Shown here: positions 35,820-43,938 of the stretch, piece after piece
How the letters are laid out: each line of letters starts with the position of its first letter
How positions within the stretch are numbered: the stretch's first letter is position 1
Assembly (NCBI GenBank): GCA_964425315.1
Contig: CAYRNB010000003.1
Span: 1-64,000, forward strand
Direction of reading: 5' to 3'
Origin: Rhodoblastus sp964425315
GTDB lineage: Bacteria; Pseudomonadota; Alphaproteobacteria; Rhizobiales; Beijerinckiaceae
DNA length: 64,000 nt
Notes under the pieces: model-generated
Seen by the model: only the letters and a program-made list of their open reading frames with translations
The model's database searches: none
Told to the model about the DNA's origin: nothing
Program-made: the position numbers and the translations under genes

Positions 35820-36584
35820 ATGCAATACCGGCTGTCGGGAACGGTCATGCAGACTGTCGAGATCGATCTCGCTCCCGGCGAGACCGTCTACAGCCAGACC
35901 AATTGCATGTGCTGGATGACGGACGCCGTCGAAATGAACACCCATACCGGCGGCGGCTTGTTCGCCGGGATCAAACGTTCGCTCGGCGGCGGCAGCTTTT
36001 TCGTCACAGAATTTTCCGCGCGGAGCGCAGGGCATGTGGCCTTCGCGCCGCGCTTCCCCGGCACGATCATCGCCGTTCCCCTGCGCGATGGCCAGTCGCT
36101 CATCTGCCGCAAGGAGACGTTCCTCTGCGCGGAGATCTCCGTGAAGCTGGAGCTCGCGTGGCAGCAGCGCTTCGGGGCCGGCCTGTTCGGCGGCGAGGGG
36201 TTCATCCTGCAGAAGGTCACGGGGCCGGGCATGGTCTGGCTCGACCTGTCGGGCGAAGTGGTGGAGCGCGACCTTAGCCCTGGCGAACGCCTGCTGGTCA
36301 ACGCCGGCCATGTCGGCGTCATCGATCCGTCGGTCAGCTTCGACATTCAGATGGTGAAGGGCTTCAAGAACATATTGTTCGGCGGCGAAGGGCTTTTCCT
36401 CGCCACGCTCACCGGCCCTGGCCATATCGCTTTGCAATCCATGCCCATCATGAATCTGGCGGAAGAAATCGGCCGCTATTTGCCGCAAACGTCGAGCGGC
36501 GAAAGCGGCGGCGGCGCTTTGGCTTCGGGCGTGGTGGGCGGCCTGCTCGGCATGCTGGGCGGCTCAGCGATCAGCAACGACTGA
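35820..36584 (+). CDS. AIM24 / TIGR00266 family protein
   Basis: A 254-residue protein of the AIM24 (DUF124) family, a beta-helical trimeric fold of unclear function also found in mitochondria. Visible hallmarks are VEIDLAPGETVYSQTNCMCWMTDAVEMNT, the Gly-rich SLGGGSFFVTEFSA, GHVAFAPRFPGTIIAVPL and ETFLCAEISVKLE. GPGMVWLDLSG and LLVNAGHVGVID follow, and the C-terminus is Gly/Ser-rich. ATG 35820 follows GAGGAGAGG and begins 11 bp after the phosphomannomutase stop, so it is probably in the same transcript. The link to GDP-mannose genes is context only. Confidence 0.85.
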   Translation: MQYRLSGTVMQTVEIDLAPGETVYSQTNCMCWMTDAVEMNTHTGGGLFAGIKRSLGGGSFFVTEFSARSAGHVAFAPRFPGTIIAVPLRDGQSLICRKETFLCAEISVKLELAWQQRFGAGLFGGEGFILQKVTGPGMVWLDLSGEVVERDLSPGERLLVNAGHVGVIDPSVSFDIQMVKGFKNILFGGEGLFLATLTGPGHIALQSMPIMNLAEEIGRYLPQTSSGESGGGALASGVVGGLLGMLGGSAISND

Positions 36585-36732
36585 TGTTTCGAACGCTGTT
36601 TGGACTTCTATCGATTCGCGCCGATCCTCAAACGGGCGCCGTCTTCCCGTCTTCCGGGTGTTCGTTCGGTCGAAGCGCAATGAAAACAATCCGCAATGTT
36701 TTTTTTCGAGGAAGCGCGCGTTCCAAATGAAA

Positions 36733-36759
36733 ACGGCCCCTTGCGGGACCGTCTTTTTG
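36733..36759. terminator. Bidirectional intrinsic terminator between the AIM24 gene and the Flp pilin gene
   Basis: ACGGCCCC (36733-36740), loop TTGC, GGGACCGT (36745-36752), one C-A mismatch, followed by CTTTTTG on the plus strand. On the minus strand the same hairpin is followed by TTTTC. It lies between two convergent genes and can serve both. Confidence 0.7.
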
Positions 36760-36845
36760 GGCTTCGCCCCGGCGGCTGCGCCGGAGCCTTGGCTCAAGCC
36801 CGAATTTGACGTCCCCGAAAGCCCGCGGCTCTCGGAGATTTCGTC

Positions 36846-37010
36846 TTACTGCAGGGCGTTGGCGACGGTGTTGAACTTGTTGTTCAAGTTGCTGCCGACC
36901 GCGGTCAAGGCGACGATGCAGACGACCGAGATGAGAGCGGCGATCAGGCCATATTCAATGGCGGTGGCGCCGGATTGGTCTTTCACGAAACGGGTGACAA
37001 GCGACTTCAT
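36846..37010 (-). CDS. Flp family type IVb pilin
   Basis: A 54-residue prepilin, the major subunit type of Tad (tight adherence) pili. From ATG 37010 the short basic leader ends at Gly14. The mature N-terminus follows with Glu at +5 and Tyr at +6 (ATAIEYG), the prepilin-peptidase signature of Flp pilins. A single hydrophobic helix (about residues 19-42) and a short polar tail complete it. The ribosome-binding site GGAGCC precedes the ATG. Further in-frame ATGs upstream add a basic tail unlike pilins and are rejected. No TadA/B/C, secretin or prepilin peptidase genes are in the window. Confidence 0.9.
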   Translation of the reverse strand: MKSLVTRFVKDQSGATAIEYGLIAALISVVCIVALTAVGSNLNNKFNTVANALQ

Positions 37011-37599
37011 GTTAGGCTCCTGGAATAGCGAACGTTTCGCCGACGGCCAGTCTGACTTCGCCAGCGTCGGACGACGAAAATTACGCATCCAGTCGTTGCG
37101 GACGCGTTAACGTGGCGGAATGATGGCGAGAGTCTTCCAGCGCGGTAAGTGAAGCTTTAGGCGAAACCCGTCAATTTGTATTATTTCGGTCGACAACAGA
37201 ATGGCTTCGCTCGGGACGCTCAAAAAAGGGGTATCGACCGGGAACGCTGAAACGGGCGCGCTGTGACGGGGAGGAGGGGCCTCGCCGCTGTCGATGTTTT
37301 CGCTGGCGCATTCAAGCCGCGCCCCCATTCCGCCGCCGGTCGGCTGCTCTTGTCGCGGCGTCCCTGGAGGAAGGGTTTTGTCGCAAAATTTAGTAATCCT
37401 TCACCAATATCCTGTTTAATTGACATATCGGCGCTTCCGACGCCCCCGAAAGGCGGAGGATCGGCGTAGCGGGATTGCGGCGCCAAATGCGCTTCGCCGC
37501 GCTGCGGCGGGCCAATGGGGTCGGAGAACCGGGATCCGGGGCCGATCGCGGCTAGAGTGTCGTCTGCGCGCGGGACAGAATTGGTGTCAGGAGAGCTTC
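37011..37599. other. 589-bp divergent intergenic region between Flp pilin and pilus-assembly genes
   Basis: No supported gene. It must contain the promoters of the leftward pilin gene and the rightward pilus-assembly genes. A/T-rich patches at about 37165-37200 and 37380-37425 stand out from the GC-rich surroundings and are the likeliest promoter sites, but no -35/-10 pair is convincing. A GTTAAC at 37107-37112 is a single CtrA-like half-site only. Confidence 0.45.
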
Positions 37600-38064
37600 A
37601 TGCGTCGTTACGCAATCGGTTCGATTGGAGTCATCTTCCTCTTTGCCGGTCTATTCGCGTCAACCGGCGCGAGCTGGGCCGCTAAACGCGATATGGTCCT
37701 GGTCTCCGTGGACCAGGCGCGAGTGGCGCACATTCCCGACAAGACGTCGACCCTGATCATCGGACAGCCCGGCATAGCCGACGTGACCATGCTCAAAGAC
37801 AGCGACATGGCCGTCATCACCGGCAAGAGCTTCGGCCAAACCAATCTCATCGCTTTGGATTCGAAAGGCGATCTCCTCGGCGAATGGACCCTGCGCGTCA
37901 CGGCCGAAAAACCCGACCTGCTGCTTCAAAACGGAATCAACCGCGAAAGCTTCATTTGCGAGCCGCAATGTCTGCCGATCGTTGACCTGGCCGACGCCAA
38001 GGCGATCGCCGCTCAACGCGCTGCGGCGGCCCAGGCCCATACCGCCTTCTCCGGCGTCAAATAA
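37600..38064 (+). CDS. Pilus assembly protein, CpaC N-terminal domain only
   Basis: A 154-residue secreted protein. A signal peptide runs to the ASWAA region near residue 27. The mature domain, MVLVSVDQARVAHIPDKTSTLIIGQPGIADVTML then VITGKSFGQTNLIALDSKG, matches the pilus-formation N-terminal domain found at the front of the CpaC/RcpA secretin. The secretin domain itself is absent, so this is a stand-alone version. Two C-terminal Cys (CEPQC) could form a disulfide. ATG 37600 follows CAGGAGAG. TadE-type genes follow 133 bp later. Confidence 0.8.
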   Translation: MRRYAIGSIGVIFLFAGLFASTGASWAAKRDMVLVSVDQARVAHIPDKTSTLIIGQPGIADVTMLKDSDMAVITGKSFGQTNLIALDSKGDLLGEWTLRVTAEKPDLLLQNGINRESFICEPQCLPIVDLADAKAIAAQRAAAAQAHTAFSGVK

Positions 38065-38197
38065 AAACAGGATTGATCGGCGACATTTTTAATAAAAAGC
38101 GCAACCCAAAGGCAATCAACCCGTCGGATAATTCCGGCGCGGGAATAGACGGCGAAGTTTCTTGAGGCGCGCCTTATATTCGATTGGAGTTGGGTTC

Positions 38198-38881
38198 GTG
38201 AGCCAGCCGGAATCAACAAAAGCGGGCGCGCCACCAGGGCGGCGCGGTCTTCTGGCGCGTTTTTCGCGCAGCCGCAAAGGCGTCGTCGCGGTCGAATTCG
38301 CCATGGTGGCGATTCCTTTTCTCGGGCTGCTTTGCGCGATTTTTGAAACCGCTTTGGTCTTTTTCACACAGGAAGCCTTTTCCGACGCTGTCGCCACAGT
38401 CGCGCGCCAGGTTCTGACCAATCAAAGCCAGACCAGCGGCACATCACAGACCATTTCCTCTTTCATGACCAATTCAAACTTTTGCCAGCAACTGCCCTCG
38501 ATCATCGATTGCAGCAAGGTCGCGCTGAACGTCCAGGCCTATGACCCCAAAACCTATGATTTCTCGCAGGTCACGGCGAATAACGCCTGGTACGATCCGA
38601 CGAAATACAACCCCAGCTCCACCATGGCCAATCTCGGCAATCCTGGCGATATTGTCGTGTTCCAGGCCTATTATCCCATGCCGGTCTATCTGTCGGTTCT
38701 GGTCGCAACGGGAACCAATGGCGCGAGCAATCTTTGGTCCGATCTGGCGAACAAGGATGCGCAAACGCAACAGAACTCCAATTCGACCAGCGAGAATTAC
38801 GGCACAGTCTATAAGAACCCCAGCGGGGCGGGATTTATTCACGCCATCTTCTCCACCGTTGTCTTCAGGAACGAGCCATGA
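38198..38881 (+). CDS. TadE-type pilus assembly protein
   Basis: A 227-residue minor-pseudopilin-like protein of the Tad system. After a basic leader (RRGLLARFSRSRKG) comes the TadE signature VVAVEFAMVAIPFLGLLCAIFETALVFF with the Glu near the start of the hydrophobic helix. The rest is a periplasmic domain rich in Asn, Ser, Thr and Tyr, containing two Cys (in FCQQLPSIIDC) that may pair. GTG 38198 is chosen because it directly precedes the basic leader. The next TadE-like gene overlaps its stop by four bases. Confidence 0.82.
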   Translation: MSQPESTKAGAPPGRRGLLARFSRSRKGVVAVEFAMVAIPFLGLLCAIFETALVFFTQEAFSDAVATVARQVLTNQSQTSGTSQTISSFMTNSNFCQQLPSIIDCSKVALNVQAYDPKTYDFSQVTANNAWYDPTKYNPSSTMANLGNPGDIVVFQAYYPMPVYLSVLVATGTNGASNLWSDLANKDAQTQQNSNSTSENYGTVYKNPSGAGFIHAIFSTVVFRNEP

Positions 38882-39720
38882 ATCGGGGCCTCTCGACAGT
38901 TTTCGTCAGGGCGCGGTCGATGTGGCTCGGGTGCGCCGGCCGGGCGGGTCGCTTTTTACGCGGCAAGGCTGGCGTCGCCGCGGTCGAGTTCGCCCTGATC
39001 CTGCCTGTGATGCTGGGGCTTTATTTCGGCTGCGTCGTGTTGTCCCAGGGCCTCGAAGCGGGACGCAAAACCCAGTTGCTCTCGCGCACTTTGGCGGACC
39101 TGACCGCACAGCAGCTTCCCGGGCAGGATACGAGCGGAACATGCTCGAGCTACACCAGCGTTCCCTGTGTCGAGGATTCAGTGCTGAGCAATTATTTCGG
39201 CGCGGCGACCAAGGTGCTTTTCCCGTTCGGCGGCGCGACCAACATGACCATCTCCGAGATCACCTTCGACAATGTCAGCGCGACCAACACCGCCTGTTGC
39301 GTCGCGCGGGTGATGTGGAGCGTCGGCATGGGACCCAGTCCGACCTTGCGTCCCTGCGGCAAGCTGACCCAATCGGCCAATGGGGTCAACGGCCCGACGC
39401 AAATGCCGAAGGGGGCCTATCCGGGCGGCCAGGGCGACGCCATCGACGGCACGCCTTATGTTTCCTCGGGCAACGGCACAGACTCTTACCTGATCGTCGC
39501 CGACGTCGATTACAATTACAGTCCGGGCTTTGGGTTCGCCCCTTATGCGTGGAATAAGACGCCCAATAATGGATCTGGCTATACGATCCATCAGACCACC
39601 TATATGACCCCACGCAATGGCGCCAATACCGCCATCCAATGGACTCCGGGATCGACGTTCACGAAATACAATGACTGCCCCAATAACACCGGCTCCACGA
39701 GCAGCTATAACACGCCTTAA
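38878..39720 (+). CDS. TadE/TadG-like pilus assembly protein
   Basis: A 280-residue protein with one N-terminal membrane helix preceded by GKAGVAAVEFALILPVMLGLYFGCVVL, the TadE/G signature. The periplasmic part is rich in Ser, Thr, Asn, Gly and Tyr and has several Cys (CSSYTSVPC, TACC, CPN). It is coupled to the upstream TadE gene (ATGA). Its stop is 6 bp from the convergent DUF1614 gene. In typical clusters these proteins act with the TadA-TadB-TadC machine, which must be elsewhere in the genome. Confidence 0.8.
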   Translation: MNRGLSTVFVRARSMWLGCAGRAGRFLRGKAGVAAVEFALILPVMLGLYFGCVVLSQGLEAGRKTQLLSRTLADLTAQQLPGQDTSGTCSSYTSVPCVEDSVLSNYFGAATKVLFPFGGATNMTISEITFDNVSATNTACCVARVMWSVGMGPSPTLRPCGKLTQSANGVNGPTQMPKGAYPGGQGDAIDGTPYVSSGNGTDSYLIVADVDYNYSPGFGFAPYAWNKTPNNGSGYTIHQTTYMTPRNGANTAIQWTPGSTFTKYNDCPNNTGSTSSYNTP

Positions 39721-39726
39721 GGAACT

Positions 39727-40443
39727 TCAACTTTTCGCCGCCTCGCCGGGCCGCGCTATGCTGGCGAGCAGAACGGCGAGAAGGCCTGTGATGAATATGC
39801 CGTCGAATGTGCCCGCGCCGCCGATGGAGGCGACCGGAGCGCCGAGGCCGCGCAATTTGTCGAGATTGGTCAGGTCGGCGCCGATCAGCACGCCGAGGCT
39901 GCCGCCAATATAGGCGAGGGGCGCAATTTCACGCCAGGAAACGAGAGCCGCGACGAGCGTGGCCGCAATGGGCGGCGCCAGGGTCGGCAAAGCGATGCCG
40001 ACGCCATGCACCGGCCGCGCCAAGGCGTGGCATATCGCCGCCATGATCGCCACGGCGATGAGGCTCGCGCCCCAGATCCGACGCCTGGCGATGAGATAAA
40101 GGGACAGAAAGGTCGGGATGAGCGCCCCGCCGACATTGACCGCCAGGATGACGGGCCTTTGGCCGATGACTTCGGGGACCATATAGATCATGCCGTCGAA
40201 AAAGACTTCGCCGCCGCGCGCCATTTGCTCGACGTCGAGTTGGGCGATGGGAATATTGATCGCGCTGCCGATCAGGGAGCCGAAGAGCAGGAGCATGGCG
40301 GCGCTGGAACTGACGCCGAGCCGCGTATAGGCGTAGGTGAGGATGCGGATCTGCAGCAGGAGAAGCAGAATCGCCAGCGCAATGACGAAGACCGCGAAAA
40401 AAGGCGGCGCGACCGGCAGATATTGAATTTGCGAGTGAAACAT
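39727..40443 (-). CDS. DUF1614 family membrane protein
   Basis: A 238-residue integral membrane protein of unknown function with about seven predicted helices (first near residues 15-33). Family-like features include RLGVSSSAAMLLLFGSLIGSAINIPI, VAVNVGGALIPTFLSLYLI (here LAVNVGG) and the Gly-rich C-terminal VASIGGAGTFDGIFITGLLA. The small-residue GG motifs in membrane segments suggest helix packing for transport, but no substrate is known. It is a single gene convergent with the tad genes. Confidence 0.82.
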   Translation of the reverse strand: MFHSQIQYLPVAPPFFAVFVIALAILLLLLQIRILTYAYTRLGVSSSAAMLLLFGSLIGSAINIPIAQLDVEQMARGGEVFFDGMIYMVPEVIGQRPVILAVNVGGALIPTFLSLYLIARRRIWGASLIAVAIMAAICHALARPVHGVGIALPTLAPPIAATLVAALVSWREIAPLAYIGGSLGVLIGADLTNLDKLRGLGAPVASIGGAGTFDGIFITGLLAVLLASIARPGEAAKS

Positions 40444-40616
40444 TTTGGCGCAGGCCTTAGCTCGGTCTTCGCCGCGGCATGTTAGGCGCCAAATTGCGTC
40501 ATGTCACCACGCGGCGGCCCGAAAGAGCCAGCGATCGTTCCCGCTGTCTCGAGGGTGAACGTCGATCGTGGAGCGTTTTCAACGGCGCGCGAATAACGCC
40601 GGACGCGCAGCCGGCT

Positions 40617-40910
40617 TCAGTTCGCCTCTTCGCCGACGGTTTCGAATTGATCGTCGGGCGCGCCCCAGACGACAAGATGCGGCCCGAATCTCACGTCGAG
40701 CTGCTGGGGCGTTTTGTCGTCGCCGCGCAAAAGGCGATAGCGGCACATTACCGAGCCTTCGGCCTCGCGCGGAATTTTCAGACTCCGACCGAGCGGCGAT
40801 GCAGATTTGAACCGCACCTTCTGCTGGGCGCGCATGATGGCCTCCTCGAATCGCGGCCCAAGTTCCGCGCGTTGGAATGCCGACGCCATGGTCAAGCAAT
40901 GTTTAGACAT
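40617..40910 (-). CDS. Hypothetical protein
   Basis: A 97-residue soluble protein from ATG 40910 (ATG 40916 and 40946 are also in frame). The most protein-like part is the C-terminal half, EGSVMCRYRLL then LDVRFGPHLVVWG, which looks like beta strands. No family is recognised. Base composition and codon use are like its neighbours, and the longer reading on the opposite strand has no recognisable domain, so this strand is favoured. It lies 173 bp upstream of the DUF1614 gene on the same strand. Confidence 0.5.
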   Translation of the reverse strand: MSKHCLTMASAFQRAELGPRFEEAIMRAQQKVRFKSASPLGRSLKIPREAEGSVMCRYRLLRGDDKTPQQLDVRFGPHLVVWGAPDDQFETVGEEAN

Positions 40911-40956
40911 GATCATCTTATTGCCGCATTGCACCATGGCAAGCAAAAAAAAGCCA

Positions 40957-41601
40957 TTATGAGGGAATCTTTAGTACTTTCCCCACCAGACGTTGGAGCC
41001 GCAACGGCGCGAATTCCGCCTCAAACCAGGGGTTCCGCTTGAGCCAGGCATTGTTGCGCCAGGAGGGATGCGGCAAGGCGAGAAGGCGCGGATTCGCATC
41101 ATCCGCCTCCGCCAGCAGCCGAATCGCCTCTTCAAGGCGCCAATTTTTGGGCAGGGAAACTCCTAAGCGGGCGCAATGATAACTTTGCGCTGGACGGCCG
41201 ACCGCCAGAATCAGTTCGATTTGGGGCATGAGCGCGAAAAGCTCGTCGTGCCAGCGCGCGCGGCATTCGCGGCGCGGCGGAAGGTCGGCCCGTTTGGCGT
41301 CGTGGCCGGGAAAGCAGAAACCCATGGGCGCGACGGCGACGCGCGATTCGTCATAGAATTCGGTCCGCCCTATCCCCATCCACCGCCGCAATCTGTCGCC
41401 CGAGGGGTCGTCGAAGGGCAGGCCGGATTTATGAACGCGAACGCCCGGCGCCTGGCCCGCGACCAGGAGCCGCGCCGTGGTCGAAACGCGTAGGACTGGC
41501 CTTGGCGCATGCGGCAGGGGCGGGCCGGACGGCGTCTCGACGCAGATGCGGCAGGCGCGGATTTTTGCCGCACAGGCGGCGAGCGCGTCCGGCTCGGGCA
41601 C
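40957..41601 (-). CDS. Uracil-DNA glycosylase-like protein
   Basis: A 214-residue protein of the uracil-DNA glycosylase superfamily, base-excision repair. Motif A-like LLVAGQAPGVRVHKSGLPFDDPSGDRLRRWM (from about residue 45) and the C-terminal LPHPSWRNNAWLKRNPWF with HPS at 178-180 are the two active-site motifs. Cys10, Cys17 and Cys20 near the N-terminus are spaced somewhat like the iron-sulfur cysteines of family-4 enzymes, but a full set of four is not obvious. It ends four bases before the GST stop. Subfamily is uncertain. Confidence 0.82.
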   Translation of the reverse strand: MPEPDALAACAAKIRACRICVETPSGPPLPHAPRPVLRVSTTARLLVAGQAPGVRVHKSGLPFDDPSGDRLRRWMGIGRTEFYDESRVAVAPMGFCFPGHDAKRADLPPRRECRARWHDELFALMPQIELILAVGRPAQSYHCARLGVSLPKNWRLEEAIRLLAEADDANPRLLALPHPSWRNNAWLKRNPWFEAEFAPLRLQRLVGKVLKIPS

Positions 41602-41604
41602 GGG

Positions 41605-42216
41605 TCAGGCCGTGGCGCTCGGGCGGGCGGAGACTTCGGCGCGCCATCGAGCGAAATGGACGAGATCTTCGGGAAGGCTTATGCGGGCCGGCTTGCAGAA
41701 ATCGGCGGCGACCAGCATGGTTATGTCGGCGATGGTGAACGAATCGCCGGCGACAAAGCGACGCTGCGCCAGTTCGCCGTCAAGGAATCGGGCGAAGGCC
41801 ACGGCGCGGGGCCTGCTGACTTCGCCGAGTTCGGCGATCTGGGGCTTCTCCATTTCGCGCATGGCCGGATGGCTGTGGCGGAAGGCCAAAGCGACAGGGC
41901 CGAAAAACGACAGTTCGGCGCGCCGCTGCCACATTTCCACCCGCGCCTTGTCGAGAGGGTTTACGCCGAAGAGCGGCGGCTCGGGCTGGATTTCCTCGAA
42001 ATAGCGACAAATCGCCACCGATTCGGTGAGAATCTCGCCGGAATCGAGTTCAAGAGCGGGAATGCGTCGCAGAGGATTGATGGCGGCGAATTCCGGGCTC
42101 ATTTGCTCCAGCTTGGCAAGGTCCACCGTCTCCTTGGGGACGATGATTTTTTTTTCGGCGAGAAAAATGCGAACGCGCCTTGGATTGGGCGCGACGGGCG
42201 AATCATAGAGTTTCAT
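41605..42216 (-). CDS. Glutathione S-transferase family protein
   Basis: A 203-residue GST. ATG 42216 starts MKLYDSPVAPNPRRVRIFLAEK, the thioredoxin-fold N-terminal domain. The glutathione-binding segment NPLRRIPALELDSGEILTESVAICRYFE is intact (PAL-L then ES). The C-terminal helical domain includes FVAGDSFTIADITMLVAADF, with the N-capping motif. The substrate is unknown. It diverges from the histidine kinase gene across 165 bp. Upstream in-frame starts would add residues not typical of GSTs. Confidence 0.92.
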   Translation of the reverse strand: MKLYDSPVAPNPRRVRIFLAEKKIIVPKETVDLAKLEQMSPEFAAINPLRRIPALELDSGEILTESVAICRYFEEIQPEPPLFGVNPLDKARVEMWQRRAELSFFGPVALAFRHSHPAMREMEKPQIAELGEVSRPRAVAFARFLDGELAQRRFVAGDSFTIADITMLVAADFCKPARISLPEDLVHFARWRAEVSARPSATA

Positions 42217-42381
42217 CGAGGGGTCTCGTCGGAAGAGGGAGGCAAAAGCAGAACATTGGCTTAAACCGCCTGTCAATGCCGGGCGTTAACCGGATATCGA
42301 GCATTGCGTCAGCCGCTCATTAAGTTTTTTGCCGCATGTTGAAATTTGCTCATCTGGCGAAAAATCCCGGCTTTTCTTGGC

Positions 42382-43938
42382 ATGTCGCAAGTCACGGCAG
42401 AAATGATCACCCGCGGCCGCTTCGCCGACCGGCGTTCGGCGGATCGGCGCAAGCTTTCCAACCGCATGCGCGAGACGCGGGAGAGGCTGACGTCGTCGGG
42501 GGCGGGCAACGTTGTCTTCGACATCGAGCTTTTGCGTCTTTACGCTGAAGGGCGCAAGGCGGCTCTCCTGCCGCAGGCCCTTTTGAGTCTGGCCATCGCG
42601 GCCATGACGACGTTCTGGCTGCCGCCGCTTCTCATCTCGCTTTGGCTCATCACGCTGCTCTGCGCCCTCAGCGTGACCGGTTTGCTGGCGATCAGCTTTC
42701 TCAGGCAGGAAAAGTCCATCGCGAAGGCGAGAACCTGGCAAACCCGTTTCATCATCGCCGAAACGGCGAACGGCTTGGCCTGGGCGACTTTCGCCGGGTT
42801 GATGATCGGCGTTTCCGATCCCGTGGCGACGACTTATGTGATGGTCGTCTTCATGCTGGCGGCGGCGATCATCACTGTGGTCGCAGCATTCGTTCCGATG
42901 GCGGTCTACGCCTCCATGTCGGCCATAGCCTTCGCCATGCTGCTTTATTTGTGGCCGGCGACCGCGCATGGACCGATTGCGCCGATGACCATTCTGGCGA
43001 TCGCCACTTTGCTCTATTTCATCGTGCTGGCGCGGCGCATCTACGAGAGCCAGCTCGATTCGCTCGCCTTCCAGGCCGAGAAAGATTCGCTGATCGCCGA
43101 GTTGGAGCAGGCGAAAGCCGTTTCCGACGAGGCGCGGCGGCGCGCCGAAGAGGCGAGCCTGGCGAAATCGCGGTTTCTCGCCACCATGTCGCATGAGTTG
43201 CGCACGCCGCTCAACGCCATTCTCGGCTTTTCGGAAGTGATGAAGAATGAATTGTTCGGCCCCCATTCGGTCGAGGCCTATCGCGACTATTCCAAGGACA
43301 TTCACGCGAGCGGCGAGCATCTGCTGATGCTCATCAATGAAATCCTCGACCTGTCGCGCGTCGAGGCGGGACGCTACGAGCTCAAGGAGGAGGCCGTCCT
43401 TTTACCGGGGGTGATCGAGGATTGCCGCCATCTTCTGACCTTGCGCGCCAAAAAGCGCGGGGTGACCCTGAACGAAACGGTCGAGCCCAACATGCCGCGC
43501 ATCTGGGCCGACGAGCGCGCGGTGCGGCAAATCGCCCTCAACCTGCTCACCAACGCCATCAAATTCACGCCGCAGGGCGGTCAGGTCGCGGTCAAAGCGG
43601 GCTGGACCGTCAATGGCGGCCAATATTTTTCCGTCAAGGACAATGGGCCGGGCATTCCGGAAGAGGAAATTCCCGTGATCATGTCGTCGTTCGGGCGCGG
43701 CTCCATGGCGCACAAGAACGCCGACGAAGGCACGGGCCTCGGCCTGCCCATCGTCAAGGGCTTGGTCGAAATGCATGGCGGCACGTTCACCTTGCGCTCG
43801 AAACTGCGCGAAGGAACGGAAGTGATTGTGATGTTCCCGCCGGAAAGGGTGATGAACGCCCTGCCGCAACTCGACCCCGACGCCCCGCCGGCGCAGCCCG
43901 AGCCGCCGCACCGCCGCATCACGCGCAATGTGGCCTAA
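42382..43938 (+). CDS. Membrane sensor histidine kinase (PleC/DivJ-like)
   Basis: A 518-residue histidine kinase from ATG 42382. About six hydrophobic helices lie between residues 60 and 225, with no large periplasmic domain. A coiled-coil linker and the DHp domain follow, with phosphorylatable His271 in FLATMSHELRTPLNAILGFSE. The continuation ELFGPHSVEAYRDYSKDIHASGEHLLMLINEILDLSRVEAGRYEL is typical of the alphaproteobacterial PleC/DivJ/PdhS group that acts on DivK/PleD. N box (LLTNAIKF), G1 (VKDNGPGIPEEEI) and G2 (GTGLGLPIVKGL) are present. No response-regulator gene is adjacent, so the partner is encoded elsewhere. Confidence 0.88.
   Translation: MSQVTAEMITRGRFADRRSADRRKLSNRMRETRERLTSSGAGNVVFDIELLRLYAEGRKAALLPQALLSLAIAAMTTFWLPPLLISLWLITLLCALSVTGLLAISFLRQEKSIAKARTWQTRFIIAETANGLAWATFAGLMIGVSDPVATTYVMVVFMLAAAIITVVAAFVPMAVYASMSAIAFAMLLYLWPATAHGPIAPMTILAIATLLYFIVLARRIYESQLDSLAFQAEKDSLIAELEQAKAVSDEARRRAEEASLAKSRFLATMSHELRTPLNAILGFSEVMKNELFGPHSVEAYRDYSKDIHASGEHLLMLINEILDLSRVEAGRYELKEEAVLLPGVIEDCRHLLTLRAKKRGVTLNETVEPNMPRIWADERAVRQIALNLLTNAIKFTPQGGQVAVKAGWTVNGGQYFSVKDNGPGIPEEEIPVIMSSFGRGSMAHKNADEGTGLGLPIVKGLVEMHGGTFTLRSKLREGTEVIVMFPPERVMNALPQLDPDAPPAQPEPPHRRITRNVA

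Noticed and set aside
36564..36797. 77-codon minus-strand frame between the AIM24 gene and the pilin gene
   Set aside because: It crosses the bidirectional terminator and overlaps the AIM24 3' end; no ribosome-binding site or domain.
37220..37486. 88-codon minus-strand frame in the pilin intergenic region
   Set aside because: Composition is basic and low in structure, with no ribosome-binding site; nothing in it is recognisable.
40479..41042. 187-codon plus-strand frame opposite the small unknown gene
   Set aside because: No domain, overlaps the 3' end of the UDG-like gene, and the opposite strand reads more like a protein.
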